Source: Haloplanus sp. XH21
Lineage (GTDB): Archaea; Halobacteriota; Halobacteria; Halobacteriales; Haloferacaceae
Length of the DNA stretch: 64,000 nt
Assembly (NCBI RefSeq): GCF_023276355.1
Contig: NZ_JALLPL010000001.1
Coordinates: forward strand, 434,001 to 498,000
Direction: 5' to 3'
Notes under the pieces: generated by a model
Databases searched by the model: none
Told to the model about the DNA's origin: nothing
Seen by the model: the letters and a program-made list of their open reading frames with translations, nothing else
Program-made: the position numbers and the translations under genes
In this document: positions 27,824 through 36,498 of the stretch, in pieces
Layout of the letters: every line of letters begins with the position of its first letter
How positions within the stretch are numbered: the stretch's first letter is position 1

Positions 27824-28310
27824 ATGCACCGCCGTTCGTATCTCCGGAAGGCGCTCGCGGCCACGGTCGTAACGGGCGGGCTTGCCGGCTGTGCGGAGTC
27901 GGGATCGTCCACGACGTGCTGCTCAGCATCAGTGCCGCGGAGGCGGCGAGGGGTCCGCTGTCGGCGTCCATCGAGCAACACGAACGCGGCCGTACCGGAC
28001 CGCCAACGACGGGACGCTCTCCACGCTCGTCGACCACTTCGGCGACGCGGACTACGCCACCGGCCGCGAGCTCGAAGCCACCGCCGACGACGGCTCCCCT
28101 TGAGCGAGGCGGTGGCCACGGGACGCCGACTCGACGTGCGCGAGACCACGTCGTGGGCCGAACGTGCGTACGTCTTCGCCCCTGACACGACCATCGACCG
28201 CGAGGCCATCGAGGAGAAACGTCGGACAGCCGATCGAGGAGTACTGACGCGACGGGCGCGTCGTCATCGTCGCCGGCGAAGTGGAGAACTCGCTGGTGCG
28301 CCTGGTGTGA
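27824..28310 (+). pseudogene. Lipoprotein gene broken by several frameshifts
   Basis: The ATG opens a clean lipoprotein signal, MHRRSYLRKALAATVVTGGL then AGC. Coding quality then jumps among frames: DVLLSISAAEAARGPLSA in a second frame, DGTLSTLVDHFGDADYATG in a third, LSEAVATGRRLDVRETTSWA back in the first, and GRVVIVAGEVENSLVRLV ending at a TGA at 28308. One TGA also interrupts the last section. At least four shifts are needed to join these, so the gene is dead unless the sequence contains errors. The original product was an exported lipoprotein of about 160 residues; function unknown. Confidence 0.6.
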
Positions 28311-28350
28311 CTGCCGGAAAGCCCTTACGGAGACGGCCGAAGGCGCGCCC

Positions 28351-28689
28351 ATGCCCTCCAGACGAGCGGTCGTGAGCGGTGTCAGTACAGCCTTTCTGAC
28401 CGGGCTCGCCGGATGCAGTGCGCTCGCCTCGCCCGATCCCACCGTCGTCGACACCGATCGAAGGCGGGTTCGAGGCGCTCTTCGGCGAGACGGACATCTA
28501 CGTCACCGTCCAGAACGACGGCGCGGCGGGCGGCGTGATCGTCGAACTCGTACTGCTCGACAGCGAGGAGACGATCCCTACGACGACAGCCAGACGGTGG
28601 CCTTCGGGGCCGACGAGCGGCGGCGCGTCACGTTCTCGGTCGACGTGCCGAGGGGACGGAGCGTAGGGTGGTCGAGTCGTCTGGGGTAG
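28351..28689 (+). pseudogene. Second frameshifted lipoprotein gene
   Basis: It starts MPSRRAVVSGVSTAFLTGLA with a lipobox cysteine, continues in another frame as GGFEALFGETDIYVTVQNDG and VIVELVLLDSEET, then returns to the first frame for DDSQTVAFGADERRRVTFSV. Two compensating shifts are implied. The middle part looks like an extracellular beta-sandwich domain of the kind haloarchaeal lipoproteins use. It lies 40 nt after the previous broken lipoprotein gene and may have been its operon partner. Confidence 0.55.
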
Positions 28690-29127
28690 TCGTCACGTCC
28701 GCTGGGGTTCCGGGCTTCATGACACATCCAGCCCCCATATTCTGGCGGTAAAGCTGTTCTGTGCCCCACCTTCGAAAATATCACCCACAGTCATTTCCGC
28801 ATGGGACAAACCTTATTCCGCTATATAGAATGGCGCGGGTCCAAAAGTTGAGACTGCTAATCTCAATGCATACGACAGTAGTTAGGCCAGTGATGGCAAA
28901 ACAATTTCTGGGACTACCACCTACCGGTTGAGCGTCGTGTATCGGGGATGTCTCGCGAAGGACCCTCCAGTATGTCGTGTTCGGGACCATTCCCGAAAGA
29001 GGTCGCCAGCGATCTCAGAGTACCGTCATCATGGCGAAACGTGATCTCGAAGTCACGTCACGCATGACTCGGTGGTTCAAAAGCCGCCGCTCGTAGTCCG
29101 GCTCGTTGAGAGCAGTCGAATAAGCAC
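28690..29127. other. AT-richer gap without recognisable genes
   Basis: Start of the accessory stretch. Short open frames on both strands are not convincing. The base composition is visibly lower in GC than the flanking genes, with stretches such as CGCTATATAGAATGG and TTCGAAAATATCACC that could be promoters or decayed DNA. I see no RNA gene, transposase fragment or terminal repeat that I can defend. Confidence 0.5.
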
Positions 29128-29586
29128 TCAGTCGTCAGGTTCGACGGGGATGTCGACGCCGCCTGTCCCGCCGCCGGACCCGTCCGTCTCCACCGCTTCG
29201 GCCAGGTCCTCCAGTGCGAGCGCGACGTTGCGCTTGTTCGCCTTCCAGAGCGCGTCGAACACGGCCCCGATGTAGGGGATGGACCCACCCGCCACGTCGA
29301 TGGTGATGTTGGCGAGCATCTCCAGCAGCGTCGTGAAAGAGACTCCGAGGTACGCCGACTCGGCGACGATGTACAGGGAGAAGGCGCCACTCACCACGTC
29401 GCCAGCGACGGGGAGTGCTCCCAGAACCGGGTCGATACCGATGCGGACGCCGATGCCGGGGACGCGCACGCTCTCGTCGAGCACGTACGCGACCGTCTCC
29501 ATCCGCTTGAGCGCGGCCTCGTCGACGCTTCCCGGTAGTTCACCGTCGTAGTTGACGTCGAAGCGAGATTCGAAGTCCGCGGGCAT
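29128..29586 (-). CDS. DUF4112 protein
   Basis: A 152-residue protein with the DUF4112 pattern: RMETVAYVLDESVRVPGIGV, GIDPVLGALPVAGDVVSG, and a paired hydrophobic region (LYIVAESAYLGVSFTTLLEM, SIPYIGAVFDALWKANKRNV) ending in an Ala/Glu helix. Two helices are probably membrane-associated. The ATG at 29586 gives MPADFESRFDVNYDGEL; an ATG 35 codons upstream coincides with a short repeated motif (TTCTATGACACCCTC). Function unknown. Confidence 0.82.
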   Translation of the reverse strand: MPADFESRFDVNYDGELPGSVDEAALKRMETVAYVLDESVRVPGIGVRIGIDPVLGALPVAGDVVSGAFSLYIVAESAYLGVSFTTLLEMLANITIDVAGGSIPYIGAVFDALWKANKRNVALALEDLAEAVETDGSGGGTGGVDIPVEPDD

Positions 29587-29777
29587 GGGGGTAGCGTTTC
29601 GAGTTGGTGACGGAAAGTCTGTGTGGTGGGCGTCGTCCCGACGCCAGTCTCGGCCCTTCATTCGTTCAACTTTCGTGGCGGAGGGTGTCATAGAACGATT
29701 ACCACACTAAAGAGCTAGATGAACGCTGAGGTGGGATGATTCCGGTCGTGAGGTATTTTGGCCTGCACCGGATAGTA

Positions 29778-30635
29778 ATGAGAGTGTTCGGAGAAGACAT
29801 TACGCCAGCAGCGGCAGTACTCGGTCCCGGAGACGACGCTGACGTGGCAATTGTCGGGGGCATTCATGGCGATGAACCGAGTGGCGTTCGGGCAGTCCGG
29901 GAAGTTCTCGAATCCTCCACGAACTTACAGCGACCGATACAACTCGTAGTAGCGAATCCGCCTGCCGTCGCGAGCCATCGCCGATACCTCGATGCCGACA
30001 TGAACCGAGTGTTTCCAGGCGATCCGGCCAGCGAGGACCGCGAACGCCGACTCGCTGCTGCGCTCCTCAAAATAATCAGCGACTGTGGCGTCGTCCTCTC
30101 TCTCCATTCCACCCACTCCTACGATGATCCAATCGCGCTCGTCTCACGGTCACACCCCGAGGTACAGGCACTAGCCGCTCGCCTCCCAGTTACTCACGTT
30201 GTTGACCCAACGCCCTGTTTTGAGGGAGCATTCGCAGCGTCAGCACCCGTTCTCACTATCGAAGCAGGCCGAACGCGTACCGAGGAGGCGACAGAGAACG
30301 CGCGGCAAATCGTTGAGGCCTTCCTCCAGTTGGTTGATGCACTTCCTGGGGAACCGGTAGAGGCAGATTCGACATATTACACGATGACTGAAGCAGTCTC
30401 GACACAGCCGGACGCCAACTACGATCTCCTCGTCGACAACTTCGAAGTGGTCGAACCAGGGACAACCGTCGTACGCAGCGAGAGGGACGAATACGTAGCC
30501 GATACCTCCTTCGTTCCGATTCTGATGTCCGAAACAGGGTATGACGACATCCTCGGATACAAGGGTGCTGTCGCCGGCGAGACGCTTTCGTCAGCGCGCA
30601 ACGCCTGGGGAGTCTCCCCGATTCCCAGGAACTAA
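29778..30635 (+). CDS. Succinylglutamate desuccinylase/aspartoacylase-family hydrolase
   Basis: A 285-residue M14-like zinc hydrolase (299 residues if an ATG at 29736 is used). The zinc-binding motif GGIHGDEPSGVRAV (H and E) and the third ligand in LSLHSTHSY are present, as is the RYLDADMNRVFPG arginine/asparagine substrate loop. The C-terminal beta domain ends LGYKGAVAGETLSSARNAWG. Family members deacylate N-acyl amino acids. Codon use is less GC-biased than the core genes, consistent with an accessory origin. Confidence 0.83.
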   Translation: MRVFGEDITPAAAVLGPGDDADVAIVGGIHGDEPSGVRAVREVLESSTNLQRPIQLVVANPPAVASHRRYLDADMNRVFPGDPASEDRERRLAAALLKIISDCGVVLSLHSTHSYDDPIALVSRSHPEVQALAARLPVTHVVDPTPCFEGAFAASAPVLTIEAGRTRTEEATENARQIVEAFLQLVDALPGEPVEADSTYYTMTEAVSTQPDANYDLLVDNFEVVEPGTTVVRSERDEYVADTSFVPILMSETGYDDILGYKGAVAGETLSSARNAWGVSPIPRN

Positions 30636-31013
30636 TTCATCCGTGTCGTTCCGTAGAGAGTAACTGTTTTCCTGAGACAGACACCCCTATCGTGAGTAGC
30701 CACCAGACTCTCGGCAGAAGGATGGCAACTGTTCTACGACATTCTCTAATGAACGCCTTGGGAACCCTTCTATGACACCCTCTTAGTGGCGAACAAAGGC
30801 GAACTCTCCTGATTCAACCTGTCTGCGAAAGCGTTCGTGGGCTCGGATTCTGTGCCGGCTCCAATAATAATTCGTCCAGATCGGGGAGTTCGTATCCTAA
30901 CTCCACCTACGCAACCACCCAAGTTATACAATAACGTCCCGAAGCCCGAGTGAACGTGTGATATTCAGATCGATAGTTGTCGCGACCGTGCCACAGTTTG
31001 TTCGGAGGAGTCG
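30636..31013. other. Intergenic gap, AT-richer, with a repeated 15-bp motif
   Basis: No coding frame of quality. It contains TTCTATGACACCCTC at 30768-30782, which also occurs at two other places in this island. A possible promoter (AAGTTATACAATAACG) begins near 30920, about 90 nt before the next gene. Nothing else recognised. Confidence 0.5.
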
Positions 31014-32009
31014 ATGAGTGGGACAGCGTCGACGGCGAGTTCGGTCCGGAGTATCGAGGGAGTCGGTGAACGAGCGTTGCATTGGCTCCTTCTCGGTGGG
31101 AATCGAATCGCCGTCACTGGCGTTCTCGTCGGCGCTGTCGCGGTGCTGTTTTTCGCACTCACCCGGCTCGGGTTGTTGGCCATCGGGCCAGGGAGTGCTG
31201 CGGCGGCGGCCTTCGCGAGCGGATTCATCTCCGGTACGGTGACCCTTGTCACTATCGCGCTATCCATCAACCAGCTGGTCCTCTCGCGCATGTTCGGCTC
31301 CCCCAGGGAACTGTTCGATCAGATGGACGGCACGCGTGACCTCCGCCAACGGGTGCGGGAGCACGCCGGCGCGTCATCCGTGCCGAACGATCCGGCGGAT
31401 TTTCTCGGCCTGATCGCCGAGACGCTCACCGAACGCGCGAACCGCCTCAGTTCAGCGTTCGAGTCCAGTGACGGCACTTCTGCCGAGGCCGAAGACTACG
31501 CGGAGGGAATCGCCACCTACGGTGAGAGCATCTCCGAGAAGATAGAGAGTCAGACAGCCATCGTAAACGTTCTAGCGGTCATCCTGGGTACTGAATACGC
31601 ACGGAACATGACCGCGACAGAACATCTCCAGAACGAGTACGACCAGTTCTCTCCGGCCGCCGAGTCGGAACTCGATGCGATCGACGACCTCTTGGAGGCG
31701 ATCGCCGTCACGCGGCAGTTCTTCAAGACGCTCTCGCTCCAGCAGGACTTCGCTCGACTCTCCCGTGTGGTCGCGTACAGTGGCCTCGTAGCCCTCGCCG
31801 CCAGCGTCGCAATGGCCCTCATCTATCAGCCCGCCTCCGTCACCGTTCCGGAACCGTCTCTCCCGCTGGTGTTTAGCCTCGGTCTCGGGATCATCGTCAC
31901 GCCGCTCGCGGTGTTCATCGCGTACATGTTCCGTGCGGCAACCATCGCTCGCCACACTGTCTCAGTCGGCCCGTTCGTCCCGCCCGAGGAGCGAACCGAC
32001 AGCGAGTGA
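31014..32009 (+). CDS. Four-helix membrane protein, paralogue A (unknown family)
   Basis: A 331-residue protein with two N-terminal helices (about 36-56 and 63-92, the second ending GTVTLVTIALSINQLVLSRM), a roughly 140-residue helical cytoplasmic middle, and two C-terminal helices (about 248-268 and 280-305) followed by RHTVSVGPFVPPEERTDSE. Paralogue B, 3 kb away on the other strand, has the same layout and matching landmarks (TLVLTLSQLVLS, RTLSIGPFIL). The arrangement loosely recalls bestrophin-like channels, but I see no diagnostic motif, so the function stays open. Confidence 0.72.
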   Translation: MSGTASTASSVRSIEGVGERALHWLLLGGNRIAVTGVLVGAVAVLFFALTRLGLLAIGPGSAAAAAFASGFISGTVTLVTIALSINQLVLSRMFGSPRELFDQMDGTRDLRQRVREHAGASSVPNDPADFLGLIAETLTERANRLSSAFESSDGTSAEAEDYAEGIATYGESISEKIESQTAIVNVLAVILGTEYARNMTATEHLQNEYDQFSPAAESELDAIDDLLEAIAVTRQFFKTLSLQQDFARLSRVVAYSGLVALAASVAMALIYQPASVTVPEPSLPLVFSLGLGIIVTPLAVFIAYMFRAATIARHTVSVGPFVPPEERTDSE

Positions 32010-32119
32010 TGCCTCCCACTGTCTCGTCCTTTGAATGCTCTCGTGGAGGCACCTCTCAGGCCGATTCACACCGCCGACCCCTCGCGTCTACCATCGACGG
32101 CTCCCGTGAGGTCGCCTTC

Positions 32120-32953
32120 CTACTCTTCGGTCGCTTCGATGGACTCGGCGACGGTCTTCCCTTCGGTCCCCCAGACGACGTGGCTGTAGTTTAGCAGAGC
32201 GACGAACACGACACCACCGACGATGTTCCCGACCGTGGTGAGTGCGAGAAACTGAGCCCACTGGAGGAGGGTGATTTGGGCGCCAGCGAGCATGCCGGCG
32301 ATAACCTCGATGTTGCCAGCGACACAGTGGGGCAGGTGACCGAATCCAATCGGGAACGTACAGACGATGATGATGGCGATACGACTGATACTGTCGCCCA
32401 CGGAGGTGTGAATCCAGGACAGCAGTGCCATCAACCAACCGGCCATGATCCCGCCGGTGACGACGGCGAGCGGAGAGAGTTCGATGAACGTGCTGGCGAC
32501 ATCGATGAAGACCTCCGGTTCGATCAGGTCGAGGGCGGGACCACTCACGGAGATGAATCCGGCAAACAGCGTCCCGCCGACGATATTCCCGACAAACACG
32601 AGAGTCCACAGCCGACCGAGACTGCGTGACGTGGCATCCCCGGAAAGAACGGGGAACACGGCGAGAGTGGTGTGTTCTGTGAACAGTTCCGTCTGGCTCA
32701 TGATCGCGAGGACGAACCCAAACGTGTACGCCCCCGATCGGAGGAGATACACCGCTCCATCGCCGAACAAGGGCCCGAGTACTGTCGTGACCATGAGCAG
32801 GCTGAAGACGCCGATGCCGAGCGTGAGCCCACACGAAAGCGACGACAGGAACTGGCCCTGAGCCGGGCGCTCAAGCTCCTTCAACCCCTCCTCGATCTGG
32901 AAACGGAGGATCGTCTGGTAGTCACGAGTCGTATCGTAGCTGTCAGGAGCCAT
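32120..32953 (-). CDS. Formate/nitrite transporter (FNT) family protein
   Basis: A 277-residue membrane protein with six helices. FNT landmarks are visible: the first-helix GLTLGIGVFSLLM, the slit-region AIMSQTELFTEHTTLAVFPV, and FGHLPHCVAGNIEVIAGML carrying the central histidine and asparagine of the anion pathway. Such proteins pass formate, nitrite, hydrosulfide or related monovalent anions. The N-terminal cytoplasmic helix (LRFQIEEGLKELERPAQGQF) is typical of haloarchaeal members. It lies between two related four-helix membrane proteins. Confidence 0.88.
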   Translation of the reverse strand: MAPDSYDTTRDYQTILRFQIEEGLKELERPAQGQFLSSLSCGLTLGIGVFSLLMVTTVLGPLFGDGAVYLLRSGAYTFGFVLAIMSQTELFTEHTTLAVFPVLSGDATSRSLGRLWTLVFVGNIVGGTLFAGFISVSGPALDLIEPEVFIDVASTFIELSPLAVVTGGIMAGWLMALLSWIHTSVGDSISRIAIIIVCTFPIGFGHLPHCVAGNIEVIAGMLAGAQITLLQWAQFLALTTVGNIVGGVVFVALLNYSHVVWGTEGKTVAESIEATEE

Positions 32954-33045
32954 CTCTGTGGGAATGAGTGAATCCCGACGGATACTATTTCGGTCGGTCT
33001 TGACGCCGAAACGCCGAGTCCCCCTGTTTGCTCTCCGACCTGAAC

Positions 33046-33315
33046 CTACTCCCTCGCCGTGCGAAGGATGATTCTCTCTGGATCCCCGAGACGGGTGTGT
33101 AGTCGTCTCTCGACTCGGGGTATTTGGTCGAACCCGCTGATCTCCCTGTGTTTCGTCGAGCGGTCGAAGATGCTCGGCGGAACGGCCTCGACGGCCGACC
33201 GAATCGACGCCAGCGCACTATCTGGCAGCGTCTTGAACATGGTTTGCGTGCGCCGCTCGCTCAATCGGGTGACGCTCTCGACACATAGGGTGCGATAAAA
33301 CCCGTCGCGACGCAC
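33046..33315 (-). CDS. Possible short hypothetical protein
   Basis: An 89-residue open frame (MRRDGFYRTLCVESVTRLSE start, or from MFKTLPDSALASIRS, 25 codons later). It is less acidic than most haloarchaeal proteins and matches no family I know. It fills an otherwise empty stretch between the FNT gene and the receiver-PAS gene, which is the main reason to list it. Confidence 0.25.
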   Translation of the reverse strand: MRRDGFYRTLCVESVTRLSERRTQTMFKTLPDSALASIRSAVEAVPPSIFDRSTKHREISGFDQIPRVERRLHTRLGDPERIILRTARE

Positions 33316-33519
33316 GTCCGTGCCAACTGGCGCACGGGTTCTTTCACTTGAGAGACTTGGCGGCGGGTGGGGGTTGAGAATGTGAACCAGCTAGAACAGT
33401 GTTAACAGTTCGCAAATATTGTTTCTTTCGTCAACGGTAGCAGTAACACTCCCGTTCAGTACAGGGGTGCTACTTATCACATCGTACAGAAACACAGTAC
33501 TCGAATTTGCTTCTAAAGA

Positions 33520-33540
33520 GGGAACCCGCAGGATTCGAAC
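33520..33540 (-). other. tRNA 3'-end remnant (possible attachment-site scar)
   Basis: On the minus strand the sequence reads TTCGAATCCTGCGGGTTCCC: a T-loop and 3' T-stem (TTCGAAT-CCTGC) plus what looks like a 7-nt acceptor strand and discriminator. The rest of a tRNA is absent. It does not match any intact tRNA of this window. Such 3' tails are what an excised or rearranged tRNA-integrating element leaves behind. Confidence 0.4.
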
Positions 33541-33587
33541 GAAGAGATAATGATGAAAGTTAACACACAACGTCCCCAATCGATCGT

Positions 33588-34382
33588 ATGGACAACAATA
33601 ACCAACATAATGGGTTGGATATTGAGGGGATCGTTCGACCTCCCACCGATCGCTATCGAATCCTCCACGTCGATGATGACCCCCCACTCGTTGATCTCAC
33701 GTCCACCTTTCTCGAACGCGAACAGGAACTGTTCGAACTGGTCACCGAAACCAGTGCCTCCGACGGACTTGACCGCTTAGATGCTGCAGATCTCGACTGC
33801 ATTATTAGCGATTACGACATGCCGGGAATGGACGGATTGGAATTCTTGGAGGAAGTGCGCATACGGTATCCCGACCTTCCGTTCATCCTGTTCACCGGCA
33901 AGGGGAGCGAAGAGATTGCGAGTGAAGCCATTGCTGCGGGCGTAACCGATTATCTCCAGAAAGCTGGAGGTGCCGACCAGTATGCTCTCCTCGCAAACCG
34001 CATCATGAATTCGATCGACAGGTATCATGCGAATCAGCAGATGGTTCGCGGATTCAAAGCAATAGATACCGCTCGCGAAGGCATCGCGCTTCTCGATGAA
34101 GACGGGTACTTCCTCTATGTCAACGAAGCCTTTGCTGAGATGGTCGGGTATGCTCAGGCGGACATCCTCGACAACCACTGGGAATTTCTCTATCCAGAGG
34201 ACGATGTTGATATCCTCTACGATGAAATTCTGCCGACCGTCCCTGTCGAAGGACGCTGGTCAGGCGTCACGACGTACGTTCGTGAAGACGGTAAGCGAAT
34301 TCAAGTCGATCATGCCCTCAGCCACACGGAGGACGGCACGATGATCTGTCTGATTCAGGAGATGACCACTAACGATATATAG
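33588..34382 (+). CDS. Receiver-PAS protein without kinase domain
   Basis: A 264-residue signalling protein. The receiver domain (residues about 23-145) has the acid pair HVDDD, the phospho-acceptor Asp75 in IISDYDMPGMDG, the FTGKGSEE threonine/switch segment and the KAGG lysine. A PAS domain follows (about 150-262: GIALLDEDGYFLYVNEAFAE, GYAQADILDNHWEFLYPED). There is no HisKA or HATPase. It closely resembles the N-terminal half of the hybrid kinase at 46,522-48,432, so it may be phosphorylated by another kinase and act by protein contact. Confidence 0.88.
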   Translation: MDNNNQHNGLDIEGIVRPPTDRYRILHVDDDPPLVDLTSTFLEREQELFELVTETSASDGLDRLDAADLDCIISDYDMPGMDGLEFLEEVRIRYPDLPFILFTGKGSEEIASEAIAAGVTDYLQKAGGADQYALLANRIMNSIDRYHANQQMVRGFKAIDTAREGIALLDEDGYFLYVNEAFAEMVGYAQADILDNHWEFLYPEDDVDILYDEILPTVPVEGRWSGVTTYVREDGKRIQVDHALSHTEDGTMICLIQEMTTNDI

Positions 34383-34454
34383 GGAGATCTGCTTGTCAGC
34401 TTCTTCAGCAAAATGATCAATGAAAAACCACCGAATGGTTCTAGGACACCCTCG

Positions 34455-34787
34455 TTAGTGATGTATCAATTCCAGTAGCCGTCTTCGAACGTCGTAGGCG
34501 GAGTCGTACGTTTGGTTATCGGTTGCGGCAAGTACTTCATCGAGGGTTTCCGTTCCGCCCTGCGTTTCGATCTCATAGTCGCCATAGGCTTCAACCAATT
34601 TATCCGTTGTCGTCGGATAGTTGTGGGTTTCGAGTGCTTCATCAAGGTCACCGAGCCGCTCACCAGAATCGGCGCGCATCGGCTCTTCTTCATCGGCGCG
34701 GGTACGTGCCTCCTTTTGCATCCGCTCTCGCTGGCGACGTTTTTCGTCATCCGCTTGCTCGTTTCGGCCCTGTTTGTCATCTGCCAT
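34455..34787 (-). CDS. DUF5789 family protein
   Basis: A 110-residue acidic protein. The N-terminal third is a charged coil (DDKQGRNEQADDEKRRQRER). The rest has the DUF5789 pattern: LGDLDEALETHNYPTTTDKL, AYGDYEIETQGGTETLDEVL and DNQTYDSAYDVRRRLLELI. Small DUF5789 proteins are widespread in haloarchaea with no assigned function. The ATG at 34787 is used because residues upstream do not fit. Confidence 0.82.
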   Translation of the reverse strand: MADDKQGRNEQADDEKRRQRERMQKEARTRADEEEPMRADSGERLGDLDEALETHNYPTTTDKLVEAYGDYEIETQGGTETLDEVLAATDNQTYDSAYDVRRRLLELIHH

Positions 34788-34899
34788 ATTTGAGTTTTGG
34801 CTCTCTAGTCGGATAGTCCTGTGGACGGTGACGGGTGAGCCCGAACGTAACGGATAGACTTCGAAAAGCAGGTTCAGCGAACGCCTCTCCACCGGTCAG

Positions 34900-35142
34900 T
34901 CAGTACGATCCGCGGTCGCCGGACAACAAGAACGAAGGGCTAGTCCTATGCCCGGCGAAAAAACTCGTTGTGTTCCTCCCGAACAAGGGTTGCAAGCGTC
35001 CGCTGGTCGAACGTCGGAGGCACCGGCCATCACTCCATCCAGAGTCCATAAGTTGGCGAGAGCTCCGAAGCGGCGAGATCACTGGATCGGGGAGACTCGC
35101 GGCGTTACTGCCATCGGTCGGGACGAGCACCGCGTCGTACAC
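34900..35142 (-). pseudogene. N-terminal scrap of a universal stress protein gene
   Basis: The frame starts MYDAVLVPTDGSNAA, an unmistakable UspA-type first strand and nucleotide-loop opening, then loses all resemblance to the family and ends after 80 codons. The body of a UspA protein (about 130 further residues, including the GxxGxxG ATP motif) is missing. Decayed remnant, probably after a deletion or rearrangement within the island. Confidence 0.55.
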
Positions 35143-35212
35143 GTGGTACTTGACGCGACACCACCATGTGAGTCTCGGGCCGCGCTACTCGTTCTGGTTG
35201 CCGACGTTTGCT

Positions 35213-36304
35213 TTACTCACCCTCGTCGCCGACGGCCGCGTTCTCCTCGCTCTTCGCTTCGGGTTCGCCCCAGTCGAGGTCACGGGACCGGTCGGTCTCC
35301 CGGAGGATGAACGGCCCGATGGAGAGCGTGCGCTTCGTCACGGTGACGATGCGAAGAATGTAGGATAACAGGAACGCGAACGGCAGCAGGGAGACGGCGA
35401 CCCCCGCGCTCACCACCACGACGAGCGTGCGCACGCCGAACACGGTCCCCGGGAACAGCGCCGGTTCCAGGTAGAGAATACCCGCGACCGCCGTGAGGAG
35501 TGCGGGGATGGACGCGTACAGCATCGTCCGGGAGAGGTCGATGAGCGCCCACTGGAAGTACAGCGTCTTGAAGTGCTCGCGCGCCGGCCCGAACAGTTCG
35601 AGCGCGTTGATGAGTTCGTCGAACGCGTGGTGCGCTTCCTCGGTGAGCACGTCCTCGTTCTCTGCGCGGATGCGACGCGCCGCGTACAACTTCCACGAGT
35701 AGTTGTAGTTCAGCGCGGAGAACACCACGTCGAACTCCCCGAACTGGGAGCCTTCGAGATTGCTCTCGACGGCGTCCGCGTTCCGCTTCACGTTCTCTGT
35801 GAACGCGGCCACCTGATCGTTCAGGTTGTCGTTGTCGATGTCCGCGATGGCGTCCTGGAGAGCGTCCGTGTGGCGCTTCGTGAGTTTCACGAGCGACCGG
35901 AGGAACGCCGAGGGCTGGGCGGGGCTCACAGGCTCCTCGATGACATCCTCGACATCCTTCCGGAACGCCATCGCGCCCTCCATGCGTTCGCGCTGGTCCC
36001 CGACCGGCCCCTGTTCCTGGGAGAGGACGAGCTGGCTGAGCGTGAGCACGAGCGTGACGCCCGTGATGATGGACGTGAGCAGCCCCTGGAACAGCGTCTC
36101 GATGGGGTCCTCCTGGCTGAACAGCGCCGGTGTCCCGGTCGGGTGGAGTTGTCCGATGATGGCGAGCGCGAGGAACACGCCGCCCGCGATGCCAGCGGCA
36201 ACCAGCCACCGGTTCGCATTCAACAGTAGCCAGAATTTCCGGCTGCTCTCCGGCACGCGCTCCCGCATCGTGTCGCTCGGACGACTTCCCTCACTGTCGC
36301 TCAT
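35213..36304 (-). CDS. Four-helix membrane protein, paralogue B (unknown family)
   Basis: A 363-residue protein with the same plan as the protein at 31,014-32,009: two N-terminal helices (about 31-51 and 72-98, ending TLVLTLSQLVLSQEQG), a helical cytoplasmic middle with SLVKLTKRHTDALQDAIADI, two C-terminal helices, then TVTKRTLSIGPFILRETDR. The shared SQLVLS and (S/V)IGPF(I/V) signatures mark one family. Unlike paralogue A it is GC-rich like the core genome. No catalytic or channel motif recognised. Confidence 0.75.
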   Translation of the reverse strand: MSDSEGSRPSDTMRERVPESSRKFWLLLNANRWLVAAGIAGGVFLALAIIGQLHPTGTPALFSQEDPIETLFQGLLTSIITGVTLVLTLSQLVLSQEQGPVGDQRERMEGAMAFRKDVEDVIEEPVSPAQPSAFLRSLVKLTKRHTDALQDAIADIDNDNLNDQVAAFTENVKRNADAVESNLEGSQFGEFDVVFSALNYNYSWKLYAARRIRAENEDVLTEEAHHAFDELINALELFGPAREHFKTLYFQWALIDLSRTMLYASIPALLTAVAGILYLEPALFPGTVFGVRTLVVVVSAGVAVSLLPFAFLLSYILRIVTVTKRTLSIGPFILRETDRSRDLDWGEPEAKSEENAAVGDEGE

Positions 36305-36498
36305 ACCGGCCGTACTCCGCTCACGATTGAAAAACTGGCTGCCGAACTCGGGTCAGGCCAGGTCAACGAGCAGGGACTCGGCCGCAGTCCGCCATCGGTC
36401 CGGCACGCGTCCACGTCCTGAGACGGATAACCCGTCGGGCGTCCTGGGAGCAAGAATAGGATCGCACCGACCACAAGGATAAGTGTCGAGAGTTTCAT
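36301..36498 (-). CDS. Possible short membrane peptide upstream of paralogue B
   Basis: A 65-codon frame whose start MKLSTLILVVGAILFLLP is a convincing single membrane helix; the remainder is proline/serine-rich and may be out of frame. Its stop overlaps the ATG of paralogue B by 4 nt, which favours translation, but the tail looks unlike a haloarchaeal protein. Either a leader-type ORF or a frameshifted remnant. Confidence 0.3.
   Translation of the reverse strand: MKLSTLILVVGAILFLLPGRPTGYPSQDVDACRTDGGLRPSPCSLTWPDPSSAASFSIVSGVRPV

Noticed and set aside
26262-28454. 730-codon minus-strand frame overlapping srp54
   Set aside because: Arginine- and histidine-rich shadow of srp54 running into the broken lipoprotein genes; no family signature.
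28781-28990. 69-codon minus-strand frame in the gap after the broken lipoproteins
   Set aside because: Non-acidic, no family resemblance, and no promoter or overlap supports it.
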